DNA of 64,000 nucleotides, taken from positions 496,001 through 560,000 of the forward strand of contig NZ_CAHLAR010000002.1 in assembly GCF_903652925.1 (NCBI RefSeq). The letters run 5' to 3'. The translations under genes and the position numbers were made by a program. Source of the stretch: Achromobacter anxifer. Its GTDB lineage: Bacteria > Pseudomonadota > Gammaproteobacteria > Burkholderiales > Burkholderiaceae_B. The notes beneath the pieces were generated by a model. The model had not been told where the DNA came from. It ran no database searches and saw nothing but the letters and a program-made list of their open reading frames with translations. Below are positions 36,802 to 45,732 of the stretch, piece after piece. Each line of letters begins with the position of its first letter. Within the stretch, counting starts at the first letter, position 1.

Positions 36802-37959
36802 ATGAGCCAGACCGCCGTTTCCTCCTCCCTGGATACCCTCGATACGCCTTGCCTGCTGCTGGACGAAGCGCGCATGACACGCAACATCGAGCGCCTGAAT
36901 GCGCTGATGGCGGGGCATGGCGTGCAGCTGCGTCCCCACCTGAAGACGCCCAAGTCCATTGAGGTGGCGCGCCGGCTCATGGCCTCGCCGCAGGGGCCGG
37001 CCGCCGTGTCGACGCTGCAGGAGGCCGAGCAGTTCGCGGCCGCCGGCGTCACCGACCTGCTTTACGCCGTGGGCGTATCGCCTGCCAAGCTGGACCGCGT
37101 GCTGGCGCTGCGCCGCGGCGGCGCGGACCTGACCGTGGTGGTGGACAGCATCGAGGCGGCGCGCGCCGTCGCCCAGCGCGGGCGAGAGGCGGGCGACGCG
37201 ATCCCGGCGCTGATCGAGATCGATTGCGACGGCCATCGCGCTGGCGTGCAGCCGGGCAATACGGCGCAGTTGCTCGCCATCGCCAAGGTCCTGCACGAGG
37301 ACGGCGCATGCCTGCGGGGTGTCATGACGCATGCCGGCGAGTCCTATGGTTGCGACAGCGTCAAGGCGATCGCCGACATGGCGGAGCAGGAGCGCTGGGC
37401 GGCGGTGAGCTGCGCCGAGGCCATCCGCGCGGCGGGCATGCCGTGCCCGGTGGTCAGCGTGGGGTCCACGCCCACCGCGCATTTCGCCCGCAAGCTCGAC
37501 GGTGTGACGGAAGTCCGCGCTGGCGTGTACGTGTTCTTCGATCTGGTGATGGCGGGGCTGGGCGTGTGCTCGGTGGACGATATCGCCGCTACTGTGTTGA
37601 CGACCGTCATCGGCCATCAGCCCGACAAGGGCTGGATTCTGGTGGACGCCGGATGGATGGCCATGTCCCGCGACCGGGGCACCTCCAAACAGCGGGTGGA
37701 TCAGCTGTATGGGTTGGTGTGCTCGGAGGACGGCACGGTCTATCCCGACCTGCTGCTCGCCGAAACCAACCAGGAGCAGGGCATCATCAAGGTCCGGCCG
37801 GGCAGCGGCGCAACCTCGCCCGATCTGCCGTTGGGCGCGAAGCTGCGCATCGTGCCCAACCACGCATGCGCCACCTGCGCCCAGCACGACGCCTACGAGG
37901 TCGTGCGCCCCGGATCTTCCGAGGTGGTGGCACATTGGGAGCGCTTTCGCGGCTGGTAG
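36802..37959 (+). CDS. DSD1/D-threonine-aldolase-like PLP enzyme (fold type III)
   Basis: A 385-residue PLP TIM-barrel enzyme. DTPCLLLDEARMTRNIERL opens the alanine-racemase-like barrel. The PLP Lys is in RPHLKTPKS (K48), where many relatives have KTHK or KTAK. The C-terminal metal site HACATC (His and Cys) is that of D-threonine aldolases and D-serine dehydratases. These split or deaminate beta-hydroxy-D-amino acids. The start at 36802 lies just past the LysR dyad. Exact substrate unknown. Confidence 0.88.
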   Translation: MSQTAVSSSLDTLDTPCLLLDEARMTRNIERLNALMAGHGVQLRPHLKTPKSIEVARRLMASPQGPAAVSTLQEAEQFAAAGVTDLLYAVGVSPAKLDRVLALRRGGADLTVVVDSIEAARAVAQRGREAGDAIPALIEIDCDGHRAGVQPGNTAQLLAIAKVLHEDGACLRGVMTHAGESYGCDSVKAIADMAEQERWAAVSCAEAIRAAGMPCPVVSVGSTPTAHFARKLDGVTEVRAGVYVFFDLVMAGLGVCSVDDIAATVLTTVIGHQPDKGWILVDAGWMAMSRDRGTSKQRVDQLYGLVCSEDGTVYPDLLLAETNQEQGIIKVRPGSGATSPDLPLGAKLRIVPNHACATCAQHDAYEVVRPGSSEVVAHWERFRGW

Positions 37960-37980
37960 GCGCGTCAACAGGAGATAGCC

Positions 37981-38367
37981 ATGGAACTCATCCATACGCA
38001 GCAGGCCACGCCGCCTGCGGGCCACTATTCGCAGGCGGTCCGCGCCAACGGTTTCATATTCGTTTCGGGGCAGCTGGGCTTCCTGCCGCCGGCGGCGCCG
38101 GGCGCGCGGCCCGCGCTGGCCAGCGGTGCGGCCGCGCAGACCCGCGAGGCGTTGCGCAGCGTCCGCGCCATACTCGAAGCGGCGGGCGCGTCGCTGGCCG
38201 CGGTTGCCAGCGTGACGGTGTACATCCCGGACGTGGGGCTCTGGGACGAGGTCAACAAGGTCTACGAACAGTGCTTCGGCGAGCACCGGCCGGCGAGGGC
38301 GATCGTGCCCACGCGCGAATTGCACTACGGAGCGCTGGTTGAGATCAGCGTGGTCGCCGTCGGTTAG
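37981..38367 (+). CDS. RidA-family enamine/imine deaminase
   Basis: A 128-residue trimeric RidA-fold protein. It keeps the catalytic Arg in RPARAIVPTREL and the usual SQAVRANGFIFVSGQLG and VTVYIPDV segments. RidA hydrolyses reactive enamine/imine intermediates made by PLP enzymes. It begins 21 bp after the PLP enzyme gene, so both are probably one transcript, and clean-up of that enzyme's product is a sensible role (inference). Confidence 0.9.
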   Translation: MELIHTQQATPPAGHYSQAVRANGFIFVSGQLGFLPPAAPGARPALASGAAAQTREALRSVRAILEAAGASLAAVASVTVYIPDVGLWDEVNKVYEQCFGEHRPARAIVPTRELHYGALVEISVVAVG

Positions 38368-38484
38368 GCGAGCAGGCGACTAGGCGGTTAGACGGCCTGG
38401 CGGCCAGTCGGCTTGCGCGGAGTAGGGCCGGGGGCGCGCGCCTATAATGCCTGCGCCTCAATTCCTACAGGGGAGACCGTCCGC

Positions 38485-38757
38485 ATGCAGTACGAATACC
38501 TGTTCTGGTCCATGGCCGCGATGGTGGCGGCGGCGCTGGCTGGCGGCTCGCTGTGCGGCCGCCTGGGTTCCGTCAAGCATGTGCTGCTGGGTGTCGCCAC
38601 GCTGGCGGCGGCAGTGGGCGTGGCGGTGTTCCTGCTGTCACGCCACGGCGGCTTCAACGAACTGTCGGCGATGCTGTCGATCGCCGCCTTCATGTTCAGC
38701 CTGGTGATCGGCGCGGCGGCTTCGCTGCTCACGCGGCGCATCCTGCTGCGCCGCTGA
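38485..38757 (+). CDS. small membrane protein, unknown function
   Basis: A 90-residue hydrophobic protein with three predicted membrane helices (about 6-25, 33-50, 58-82) and a basic C-terminus (RRILLRR). ATG 38485 follows GGGGAG at 9 bp. It is a single gene convergent with the next one. No family recognised. Confidence 0.65.
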   Translation: MQYEYLFWSMAAMVAAALAGGSLCGRLGSVKHVLLGVATLAAAVGVAVFLLSRHGGFNELSAMLSIAAFMFSLVIGAAASLLTRRILLRR

Positions 38758-38771
38758 GCGCCGCGGGCGCC

Positions 38772-39083
38772 TCACTCTTCGGCGTCGTAGTCCTCGTCGT
38801 CTTCGTCCTCTTCATCCTGTTCCAGGGCGTCGTAGCCCTTCCAGGTGATGCGCCAGCGTGTCGCGCCCGCGGTCGCCGCGGTTTCGCTGATCTGCTTGAC
38901 CAGGCCGGCGTCTTCCAGCAGGTCCAGGTGATGCGCGATCAGTTGCAGGCCTTGCTCTTCGGGGTGCGGGGCCAGGGCCGCGTTCTTGATGTCGTGCGTG
39001 CTCAGGTTGGGGCCCGGCGCGTCGCGCAGGGCGCCCAGGATCGTGACGACCAGATCGAAATCGCGTTGCATGATGTCCACCAT
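38772..39083 (-). CDS. DUF2513-like small protein with acidic tail
   Basis: A 103-residue protein. MQRDFDLVVTILGALRDAP, DIKNAALAPHPEEQGLQLIAHHLDLLEDAGLV and TRWRITWKGYDAL give a winged-helix-like layout seen in DUF2513 proteins. The last 17 residues are almost all Glu and Asp. ATG 39083 was used; ATG 39071 fits the domain equally well. Function unknown. Confidence 0.65.
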   Translation of the reverse strand: MVDIMQRDFDLVVTILGALRDAPGPNLSTHDIKNAALAPHPEEQGLQLIAHHLDLLEDAGLVKQISETAATAGATRWRITWKGYDALEQDEEDEDDEDYDAEE

Positions 39084-39196
39084 TCTTTGGGGGTAAAGGA
39101 TAGGCCGACGATAGCAGAGATCCATTGCCGCGACGCGACAGGCGGCGCAGCCGGGTTACAGTCCAGGGTTCTCGACAACCGATACATGCAGATTCC

Positions 39197-39595
39197 ATGA
39201 AGAAACCCGCAGAGCGCGATTGCCTCGCGCTGATCCCTGGCTACACGGGCCAGGCCGCCAAGCTCTTTCTTGCCCGCGGCGAGGACGACCGCATCGAAGG
39301 CGTGACCGTGTACGACCTGCAGGGCCACATCAAGCTGCAGGGCGCCGCCGATGCTGCGGCGGCCTGGGTGGGCGAGTGGCTGGCGCAGGAGTCCGGCAAC
39401 CGCAAGGCCCGCCGCACGCAATTGCTGGCGCAGATGTTCATTTGCAAGCTGGCCGGCGAGGAGAAGGATGCCTTCCTGGCCGCCCAGAAGCCGCTCGCCC
39501 GCGTGCTGGCGGATGCCGGGGTGCGCAGCCGTCCCGTCGCGGCCACCTCGGGTGCCGCGCGGCAGTCGCTTGGTCCTACAGTCAAGAAGCGTTAG
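39197..39595 (+). CDS. hypothetical protein
   Basis: A 132-residue soluble basic protein starting at ATG 39197. It has a strand-rich N-terminal half (LALIPGYTGQAAKLFLARG, EGVTVYDLQGHIKLQG) and a helical C-terminal half ending in VKKR. No signal peptide and no recognised family. Confidence 0.55.
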   Translation: MKKPAERDCLALIPGYTGQAAKLFLARGEDDRIEGVTVYDLQGHIKLQGAADAAAAWVGEWLAQESGNRKARRTQLLAQMFICKLAGEEKDAFLAAQKPLARVLADAGVRSRPVAATSGAARQSLGPTVKKR

Positions 39596-39688
39596 CCCAA
39601 GGCTGTTATAGTCGCGCCTGGGCGTGCGAGTGCACCTGCAAGGTGCCTGCCCAGGCGGGCAGCGCCCGCAAGTCAAGGAAGAGTGATC

Positions 39689-40009
39689 ATGGAAATAGTA
39701 AGTCGGCAGGTTGCCGACGTAGCGGGCGGCGTCGAGTTGCACACCACGCTGGATGGCGAGAGCATCAGCGTCTACGTTGTAGTGGGCGTTACGGACCTCG
39801 ATGCGATCGCAGACATCGTGCCGCGTGAAAAAGTCGAAGCAGGGGCTGATATACATGCCTCAAGTGTCGACAATGTTGATAATGCGCAAGAACAGATCGA
39901 CCAAGTCCTGGAGAATATGAATCCCGGCGACGTGGCGGTTTTCCTTTGCTCGGGTCCCGATGCTTTCGGCGCGGCACTCGATCTGCTGGGTTTACCTATC
40001 GACGAGTAA
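39689..40009 (+). CDS. small acidic hypothetical protein
   Basis: A 106-residue acidic protein. The start ATG 39689 is preferred over GTG 39683 because AAGGA lies 9 bases before the ATG. The C-terminal part (EQIDQVLENMNPGDVAVFLCSGPDAFGAALDLLGLP) looks like an alpha/beta segment with one Cys. No family recognised. The codons are less GC-biased at third positions than those of the neighbours. Confidence 0.6.
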   Translation: MEIVSRQVADVAGGVELHTTLDGESISVYVVVGVTDLDAIADIVPREKVEAGADIHASSVDNVDNAQEQIDQVLENMNPGDVAVFLCSGPDAFGAALDLLGLPIDE

Positions 40010-40184
40010 GCCTGGCGGCAAACCAAAGTGCTAGCCCAAACGGCGTATGGAGAATCTCCATGCGCGGTTGGACGGCATTTATATAAGCCTTGATTGTTTT
40101 TTTATGATGCGTGGGTGTAAACACCTATGCAGGACTTCTTATTGCCTATGAAAATGTGTGGATTCCGCGTGCAGTTTCTCTTTG

Positions 40185-40213
40185 TTGCATTATTGGCACG
40201 CATTTTTTAGGAT
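40185..40213 (+). promoter_or_regulatory. promoter candidate for the first cold-shock gene
   Basis: TTGCAT (-35), 17-bp spacer, TAGGAT (-10). It would give a 5' leader of about 165 nt, close to that of E. coli cspA. Confidence 0.5.
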
Positions 40214-40327
40214 TATGTTGACTTGTGAGGGGAACCTAACGATAGTGTCGGCACACGATCACAAGCGTTGCGATTTTCGTTCAGTGCCGTGCCTTTTCCG
40301 GCTCAGCGTTATTGTTCTACTGTCCCC

Positions 40328-40374
40328 TCCTTGATTGATTCGTGACCTCCGGGCATTTGCCCATTATCTCTAGG
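40328..40374 (+). promoter_or_regulatory. leader motif shared with the second cold-shock gene
   Basis: TCCTTGAT at 40328 stands 56 nt before the start codon and TCTCTAGG at 40367 just before the ribosome-binding region. The same two motifs, 57 nt and about 20 nt before the start, occur in front of the second csp gene. Confidence 0.5.
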
Positions 40375-40383
40375 AAATACAGT

Positions 40384-40587
40384 ATGGAAACCGGCGTCGT
40401 TAAGTGGTTCAACTCGGAAAAGGGCTATGGCTTCATCACCCCGGAAGCGGGTGGTAAGGATCTGTTCGCTCACTTCTCCGAAATTCAGGGCTCGGGCTTC
40501 AAGTCTCTGGAAGAGAACCAGCGCGTCAGCTTTGTGACGGCCAATGGCCCCAAGGGCCCGCAAGCCACGAAGATCCAGGTCCTGTAA
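40384..40587 (+). CDS. cold-shock protein (CspA family)
   Basis: A 67-residue OB-fold nucleic-acid chaperone. RNP1 KGYGFI and RNP2 LFAHFSE are intact; the protein ends KIQVL. ATG 40384 is the only start giving the normal [10 protein letters not shown] opening. Probably binds single-stranded RNA and melts structure. It is the first of two csp genes separated by a DUF924 gene. Confidence 0.96.
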   Translation: METGVVKWFNSEKGYGFITPEAGGKDLFAHFSEIQGSGFKSLEENQRVSFVTANGPKGPQATKIQVL

Positions 40588-40606
40588 GGGTCTGAGTTTT
40601 CGGTAG

Positions 40607-40629
40607 AAGCCCCTTCGCGGGGCTTTTTT
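40607..40629 (+). terminator. terminator after the first csp gene
   Basis: A 7-bp stem (AAGCCCC with GGGGCTT) around a TTCGC loop, followed by six T. It lies 20 bp after the stop. Confidence 0.92.
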
Positions 40630-40840
40630 GCTTTTTGCGGGCGGATTTTTTCTGAATAAAGAAAATATTCGCCCGTTTGTAATATCAGGGTAATCCCTAG
40701 AATGTTGTTTTTTTCTGGCACAAGACTTGCGCCAGATTCATCAAAGGCGGGCAGGCTTTAAACCGCCGCGCGCGCGTGTTCTGTTCTGGTGCGCGCTCTG
40801 TTATCGTCGGCCATGCCTCGACTTCAGGATCCGCGCCGTC

Positions 40841-41404
40841 ATGACTTCATCTTCCCCCACGCCGATTGTTCCGCAGCCTCAGGACGTGGTCGCGTTCTGG
40901 CTCGACGCCGGTCCGCAGCAATGGTTCAGCAAGAGCGACGCGTTCGACGCCGAGTTCCGTGCCCGTTTTGAACATGCCCACATGGCCGCCGCGGAGCGCG
41001 AGCTGGACGAGTGGCTGGAAGAGGCCACCGGCGCCTTGGCGCTGATGATCCTGTTGGACCAGTTCCCGCGCAATGCCTACCGCGGCACGGGACACATGTT
41101 CGCCACGGATCCGCTGGCCCAGTATTTCGCCGAACGCGCCATCTCGGTGGGCCATGACCTGGCCGTGGATCCGCAGTTGCGCCAGTTCTTCTATCTGCCT
41201 TTCGAGCACGCGGAAAACCTCACTGCGCAGAACCGCGGCGTGGCCCTGATGGAGCCGCTGGACGCGGACTCGCTGCGCTGGGCCGTCCTGCATCGCGACA
41301 TCATCAAGCGTTTCGGACGCTTCCCCCATCGCAACGCGGCGCTGGGCCGGCAAACCACGCAGGCGGAGCAGGAGTTCCTGGATGCCGGCGGCTTCGCTGG
41401 ATAA
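40841..41404 (+). CDS. DUF924-family protein
   Basis: A 187-residue all-helical protein. VVAFWLDAGPQQWFSKSDAFDAEFRARF, LALMILLDQFPRNAYRGTGHMFATDPLAQ, FFYLPFEHAE and FGRFPHRNAALGR are the standard blocks of the DUF924 (YbaW-like TPR-type) family, whose function is unknown. ATG 40841 fits the family start; the upstream in-frame extension is not conserved-looking. Confidence 0.88.
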   Translation: MTSSSPTPIVPQPQDVVAFWLDAGPQQWFSKSDAFDAEFRARFEHAHMAAAERELDEWLEEATGALALMILLDQFPRNAYRGTGHMFATDPLAQYFAERAISVGHDLAVDPQLRQFFYLPFEHAENLTAQNRGVALMEPLDADSLRWAVLHRDIIKRFGRFPHRNAALGRQTTQAEQEFLDAGGFAG

Positions 41405-41538
41405 TCGCCGCGCCGCATTAGGTATCCGCATGTGTCCACGCGTCGCAAGTTGAAAATTCCTGGCCCGTTTCGCGGGCAGGAACCCTCGCCAGGCCTTGCT
41501 TTGCGCCAGTCTTCCGGTCTTGCCGAACTTGCGGATAT

Positions 41539-41568
41539 TTGACGTTTTTCGGGGTTCGCCAATACACT
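41539..41568 (+). promoter_or_regulatory. promoter candidate for the second cold-shock gene
   Basis: TTGACG (-35, 5 of 6) and TACACT (-10, 4 of 6) with an 18-bp spacer, giving a leader of about 130 nt. Confidence 0.55.
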
Positions 41569-41648
41569 GGGTTTAGCGAGATTTTCAAGCGACGCGGTCT
41601 GCGTTTCACTTGTCGCCGTCAGTGGTACTGCGGTTGCTTCCTCTCCCA

Positions 41649-41691
41649 TCCTTGATGATCTGGCGCCCCGCGAGCAATCGCTTTTTCTAGG
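41649..41691 (+). promoter_or_regulatory. leader motif shared with the first cold-shock gene
   Basis: TCCTTGAT at 41649-41656 (57 nt before the start) and TTCTAGG at 41685-41691. A GC-rich segment lies between them. Confidence 0.5.
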
Positions 41692-41705
41692 TTCAAGGAC
41701 ACTCC

Positions 41706-41912
41706 ATGGCAACCGGCATCGTTAAGTGGTTCAACGCCGAAAAGGGTTATGGTTTCATCATGCCCGATGATGGCAGCAAGGATCTTTTCGCTCACTACTC
41801 GGAGATCCGCAGCGAAGGCTATAAGTCGCTGCAGGAGAACCAGCGCGTCACCTTCGAGGTCGGTACCGGCCCCAAGGGTCCCAGCGCAAAGAATATCAAG
41901 GTCGCGGCCTGA
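41706..41912 (+). CDS. cold-shock protein (CspA family), second copy
   Basis: A 68-residue cold-shock protein with KGYGFI and LFAHYSE RNA-binding motifs. It differs from the first copy (67 residues) mainly after residue 20, with PDDGSKD in place of PEAGGKD and a final NIKVAA. Probable paralogue by old duplication. ATG 41706 lies after a short CAAGGA site. A strong terminator follows. Confidence 0.96.
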   Translation: MATGIVKWFNAEKGYGFIMPDDGSKDLFAHYSEIRSEGYKSLQENQRVTFEVGTGPKGPSAKNIKVAA

Positions 41913-41957
41913 CCTTCGCAGGGCAGCGCCCCGGGCCGGCCCGGCGCTCCGCCCAAG

Positions 41958-41995
41958 AAAAAAGCCCCCGCACGCAATGTGCGGGGGCTTTTTTT
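41958..41995. terminator. bidirectional terminator between csp2 and the YqhA-like gene
   Basis: A 16-bp stem including the A and T runs (41958-41973 with 41979-41994) and a GCAAT loop, with seven T on the plus strand and six on the minus strand. It serves both convergent genes. Confidence 0.95.
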
Positions 41996-42027
41996 GCGCT
42001 TGCCGCCGTGGCGGCTGGCGCTGGTCA

Positions 42028-42576
42028 TCAATGCTTGGCGTGGTTCGCCGGCGTGGCCAGCTTGTCCACCAGTGCAATCCCCAGCGCCGACAGGATGAAC
42101 AGGGCGTGGATGATGGTCTGCCACATCACGCCGGCCTCGGAGAAGCGCGCGTTGGGCGTGCCCAGGGTGCCGGCTTCGATGAAGGTGCGCAGCAGATGGA
42201 TCGACGAGATGCCGATGATGGCCATCGCCAGTTTGACCTTGAGCACGCTGGCGTTCACGTGGCTGAGCCACTCGGGCTGGTCCGGATGGTCTTGCAGGCG
42301 CAGGCGGGACACGAAGGTCTCGTAGCCGCCCACGATCACCATGACCAGCAGGTTCGAGATCATCACCACGTCGATCAGGCCCAGCACCAGCAGCATGATT
42401 TCCATTTCCCCGAAGCTGTTGGCGTGCGTCAGCAGATGCCACAGCTCCTTCAGGAACAGCATGACGTAGACGCCTTGCGCGACGATCAGGCCCAGGTACA
42501 GGGGCAGTTGCAGCCAGCGCGAGCTGAATATCAGGCTGGGCAGCAGGCCCAGGCGGGGAGGGGTGTTGGAGATCAT
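42028..42576 (-). CDS. UPF0114 (YqhA-like) membrane protein
   Basis: A 182-residue inner-membrane protein with four hydrophobic helices. SSRWLQLPLYLGLIVAQGVYV, LIDVVMISNLLVMVIVGGYETFVSRL and LKVKLAMAIIGISSIHLLRTFI match the UPF0114 family. Function is unknown. It is the only gene on this strand between the csp genes and lexA. Confidence 0.88.
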   Translation of the reverse strand: MISNTPPRLGLLPSLIFSSRWLQLPLYLGLIVAQGVYVMLFLKELWHLLTHANSFGEMEIMLLVLGLIDVVMISNLLVMVIVGGYETFVSRLRLQDHPDQPEWLSHVNASVLKVKLAMAIIGISSIHLLRTFIEAGTLGTPNARFSEAGVMWQTIIHALFILSALGIALVDKLATPANHAKH

Positions 42577-42838
42577 TTTTTGGGTGCGAGCCGTGTGGTG
42601 TGTGCGAAAAAAGGCGGGCGCAATTCTATCAATGCCGCGTTGCCGCAGATATCAGTTTTTTGTGCGGGACGCGGCGGCGCCGGCAAGCCGGCTAGCATGA
42701 TTGCGCGGGTCCCGTTGGGGTTTTATGTAAGAAAAACTGGCATTTGCGAAACTGTGTGGCGAAACGCTTGGTGCGCTTTGGCCGTATATAGAATTGCGGC
42801 CTCGTTCGCATAGAGCCAGCAAAGAGGAGTTTGTTCCC

Positions 42839-43594
42839 ATGAAGATCCGCTACACCGTCGCCGCGTTGAGCGTCGCGCTCGCCCCGTTTTCCGCCTCGCA
42901 TGCCCTGGACATCGGTGGCCTGGTCGGCGCCGGCAGCAAGGTAGTCCAGGCTGCCACGCTGAGCGACGCCGAGATCAAGACCCTGTCGGACAAGGCTTGC
43001 GCGCAAAGCGATTCGCAGGAAAAGATTGCCGCTCCGGGCAGCAAGTACGACGCCCGCCTGCAGAAGATCGCCAAGCAGCTCGGCGGCACGGTCAACGGCC
43101 AGAAGGCCAGCTACAAGGTCTACGTCACGAAGGACGTCAACGCCTGGGCCATGGCCAACGGCTGCATCCGCGTCTACAGCGGCCTGATGGACATGATGAC
43201 CGACGATGAAGTGCTGGGCGTGGTCGGCCACGAAATCGGCCATGTGGCCCTGGGCCACAGCAAGAAGGCCATGCAGACCGCCTACACCGTTTCCGCCGCG
43301 CGCGACGCCGCCAATGCGGCCGGTGGCGCCACCGTTGCAGCCCTGAGCGGCTCGCAGCTGGGCGACCTGACCGAAAAGTTCATCAACGCGCAGTTCTCGC
43401 AGTCGCAGGAAAGCGCCGCTGACGATTATTCCTTCGACCAGCTGCAAGCCAAGGGCCTCAACACCCGCGGCCTGGTGACCGCGTTCCAGAAGCTGGCCGA
43501 ACTGGACGGCGGCAAGAGCGATATGATGAGCTCCCACCCGTCCTCGGCCAAGCGTGCGCAGCATATCGAAGAGCGCATCGCCAAGGCCAAGTAA
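42839..43594 (+). CDS. M48-family zinc metalloprotease, periplasmic
   Basis: A 251-residue exported protease. The signal peptide ends near ASHA (residue 22) with no lipobox Cys, unlike E. coli LoiP. The active site HEIGHVALGH and a downstream Glu in QESAADDYSFDQL give the zinc-binding HExxH...E pattern. It is likely a quality-control protease for outer-membrane or periplasmic proteins. AAAGAGGAG lies 12 bases before ATG 42839. The proteostasis cluster follows. Confidence 0.88.
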   Translation: MKIRYTVAALSVALAPFSASHALDIGGLVGAGSKVVQAATLSDAEIKTLSDKACAQSDSQEKIAAPGSKYDARLQKIAKQLGGTVNGQKASYKVYVTKDVNAWAMANGCIRVYSGLMDMMTDDEVLGVVGHEIGHVALGHSKKAMQTAYTVSAARDAANAAGGATVAALSGSQLGDLTEKFINAQFSQSQESAADDYSFDQLQAKGLNTRGLVTAFQKLAELDGGKSDMMSSHPSSAKRAQHIEERIAKAK

Positions 43595-43637
43595 GGCGTC
43601 CGTATAGGCGTTCATCCTCCCGTCCCGGGTGGAAAAC

Positions 43638-43680
43638 GGGGCGCGAGTATCCGGACTTATCCGGGTGCTCGCGCCCCTTT
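43638..43680 (+). terminator. long hairpin after the M48 protease gene
   Basis: A 10-bp outer stem (43638-43647 with 43668-43677), an inner CCGGA/TCCGG stem, then TTT. The U-tract is short. Confidence 0.6.
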
Positions 43681-43763
43681 GCGTCAGGGGTCCGGAAGTT
43701 TCCGGTAAAATGCCGCGTTTATCCGCCCGTCATCTCTTTATCTCTCGGAAAATAGGTCTTTTA

Positions 43764-45074
43764 ATGCAGCCTGTGGTTGAAACCCTCTCCGGCCTGGAGC
43801 GCCGTGTTGATCTGGCCGTCTCGGTGGCCGACGTCGAAAAGGAAGTCCAGGCGCAATTGAAGCGCGTGGCTCGGACCGCCAAGGTCCCCGGCTTCCGTCC
43901 GGGCAAGGCTCCGCTTGCCATGCTCGAGCGCAGCCATGGCCCGAGCATCCGCTACGACGTGATCAATAGCCAAGTTGGCCGTGCCTTTGAACAAGCTGTC
44001 GATGGCGCCAAGCTGCGCGTCGCCGGCGCCCCGAACCTCGAGCCCAAGACTGAAGGCGTTACCGACGACACGCTGGCGTTCACCGCCACGTTCGAGGTCT
44101 ATCCTGAAGTCGCCGTGCCGGACCTGTCGGCCCTGGCCGTCACCCGCTACGAAACGGCCGTCACCGACGCCGAAGTGCAGCAGACCCTGGACGTCCTGCG
44201 CAAGCAGCGCGCCACGTTCGAAGCCCGTGAAGGCCGTGCCTCGCAAGACGGCGACCGCGTCACCCTGGACTTCGCCGGCACCATCGACGGCGTGCCGTTC
44301 GAAGGCGGCAAGGCCGAATCCTTCCCGTTCGTGCTCGGCCAAGGCCGCATGCTGCCGGAATTCGAGGAAGCCGCCCGCGGCCTGAAGGCTGGCGAAAGCA
44401 AGGTCTTCCCGCTCAAGTTCCCCGATGACTACCAAGGCAAGGAAGTCGCCGGCAAGACCGCCGAATTCACCATCACCGTCAAGGAAGTGGCTGAAGGCGT
44501 GCTGCCCGAACTGAATGGCGAATTTGCCAAGTCGCTCGGCCAGGCCGAAGGCGACGTCGAAAAGCTGAAGGCCGACATCCGCAGCAACATCGAGCGCGAA
44601 GTCAAGGTCCGTTCGGCTGGCCGCACCAAGTCCAGCGTCATGGACGCCCTGGTCGAAGCCGGCAAGTTCGACGTGCCGAAGGCCCTGGTCGACAGCGACG
44701 TGCAAAACCGTGTCGCCGCCGCCCGCGAAGAGCTCAAGCAGCGCGGCATCCCGAACGCCGAATCCGTGCCGATCCCGCCCGAGGCTTTCTCGACCGAATC
44801 CGAGCGCCGCGTCCGTCTGGGCCTGCTGGTGTCGGAACTGGTCAAGCAAGCCCAGCTGCAAGCCAAGCCCGAGCAAGTCCGTGCGCGTATCGAAGAGTTC
44901 GCCGAGAACTACGAACAACCCGCACAGGTTGTCAGCTATTACCTGGCCGACCGCCAGCGTCGTGCTGAAATCGAGGCTATCGTGCTGGAAGACAATGTCG
45001 TCTCGCACGTGCTGGAAAAGGCCAAGGTCACCGAAGAGAAGGTGCCTTTCGATCAGTTGATGGGGATGGCGTAA
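43764..45074 (+). CDS. tig: trigger factor (ribosome-associated chaperone, PPIase)
   Basis: A 436-residue chaperone. The ribosome-binding tail motif is in [15 protein letters not shown] (E. coli GFRxGKxP). The FKBP-type PPIase domain sits at about 160-245 ([21 protein letters not shown]), and the C-terminal arms are helical. ATG 43764 was chosen as the start of [14 protein letters not shown]. It heads the order tig-clpP-clpX-lon, the standard proteobacterial proteostasis block. Confidence 0.97.
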   Translation: MQPVVETLSGLERRVDLAVSVADVEKEVQAQLKRVARTAKVPGFRPGKAPLAMLERSHGPSIRYDVINSQVGRAFEQAVDGAKLRVAGAPNLEPKTEGVTDDTLAFTATFEVYPEVAVPDLSALAVTRYETAVTDAEVQQTLDVLRKQRATFEAREGRASQDGDRVTLDFAGTIDGVPFEGGKAESFPFVLGQGRMLPEFEEAARGLKAGESKVFPLKFPDDYQGKEVAGKTAEFTITVKEVAEGVLPELNGEFAKSLGQAEGDVEKLKADIRSNIEREVKVRSAGRTKSSVMDALVEAGKFDVPKALVDSDVQNRVAAAREELKQRGIPNAESVPIPPEAFSTESERRVRLGLLVSELVKQAQLQAKPEQVRARIEEFAENYEQPAQVVSYYLADRQRRAEIEAIVLEDNVVSHVLEKAKVTEEKVPFDQLMGMA

Positions 45075-45078
45075 CACT

Positions 45079-45732
45079 ATGCAGAGATTCACCGATTTCT
45101 ATGCGGCAATGAATGGCGGGTCTTCGGTGACCCCCACCGGCCTGGGCTACATTCCCATGGTGATCGAGCAGTCGGGGCGCGGCGAACGCGCCTACGACAT
45201 CTATTCGCGTCTGCTCCGCGAGCGGCTCATTTTCCTGGTGGGCCCGGTCAACGATGCAACGGCCAACCTGGTCGTCGCGCAGTTGCTGTTCCTGGAATCG
45301 GAGAATCCTGACAAGGACATTTCCCTGTACATCAACTCGCCCGGCGGGTCGGTGTACGCGGGAATGGCCATCTTTGACACCATGCAGTTCATCAAGCCGG
45401 ACGTGTCCACCCTGTGCACCGGCCTGGCGGCCAGCATGGGCGCGTTCCTGCTGGCGGCAGGCAAGAAGGGCAAGCGTTTCACGCTGCCCAACTCGCGCAT
45501 CATGATCCACCAACCCTCGGGCGGCGCCCAGGGGCAGGCTTCGGACATCCAGATCCAGGCCCGCGAGATCCTGGACCTGCGCGAGCGCCTGAACCGCATC
45601 CTGGCCGATAACACCGGCCAGACCATCGAGCGCATCGGTATAGACACGGAGCGTGACAACTTCATGTCGGCCGAAGATGCGGTATCGTATGGACTGGTGG
45701 ACAAGGTTATGACCTCCCGCTCGGAAGGCTGA
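45079..45732 (+). CDS. clpP: ClpP protease subunit
   Basis: A 217-residue serine peptidase forming the 14-subunit chamber. The catalytic triad is visible: Ser119 (GLAASMGAF), His144 (MIHQP) and a later Asp near 193 (TERDNF). [18 protein letters not shown] is the handle region. It starts 4 bp after tig, so both are translated from one message. A short propeptide is likely removed. Confidence 0.97.
   Translation: MQRFTDFYAAMNGGSSVTPTGLGYIPMVIEQSGRGERAYDIYSRLLRERLIFLVGPVNDATANLVVAQLLFLESENPDKDISLYINSPGGSVYAGMAIFDTMQFIKPDVSTLCTGLAASMGAFLLAAGKKGKRFTLPNSRIMIHQPSGGAQGQASDIQIQAREILDLRERLNRILADNTGQTIERIGIDTERDNFMSAEDAVSYGLVDKVMTSRSEG

Larger units (their letters stand above)
40010..40383. other. AT-richer intergenic region ahead of the first cold-shock gene
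   Basis: 374 bp without a gene. It holds a 15-bp palindrome (40048-40062, ATGGAGA-A-TCTCCAT), a promoter candidate at 40185-40213 and a leader of about 165 nt before the cold-shock start. Long leaders are typical of cspA-family mRNAs. Confidence 0.7.
41405..41705. other. intergenic region ahead of the second cold-shock gene
   Basis: 301 bp with no gene. It contains a good promoter candidate at 41539-41568 and a leader of about 130 nt. Confidence 0.65.

Noticed and set aside
40048-40062. 15-bp palindrome as terminator of the gene ending at 40009
   Set aside because: It is not followed by a T-run and may be an operator instead; left unassigned.
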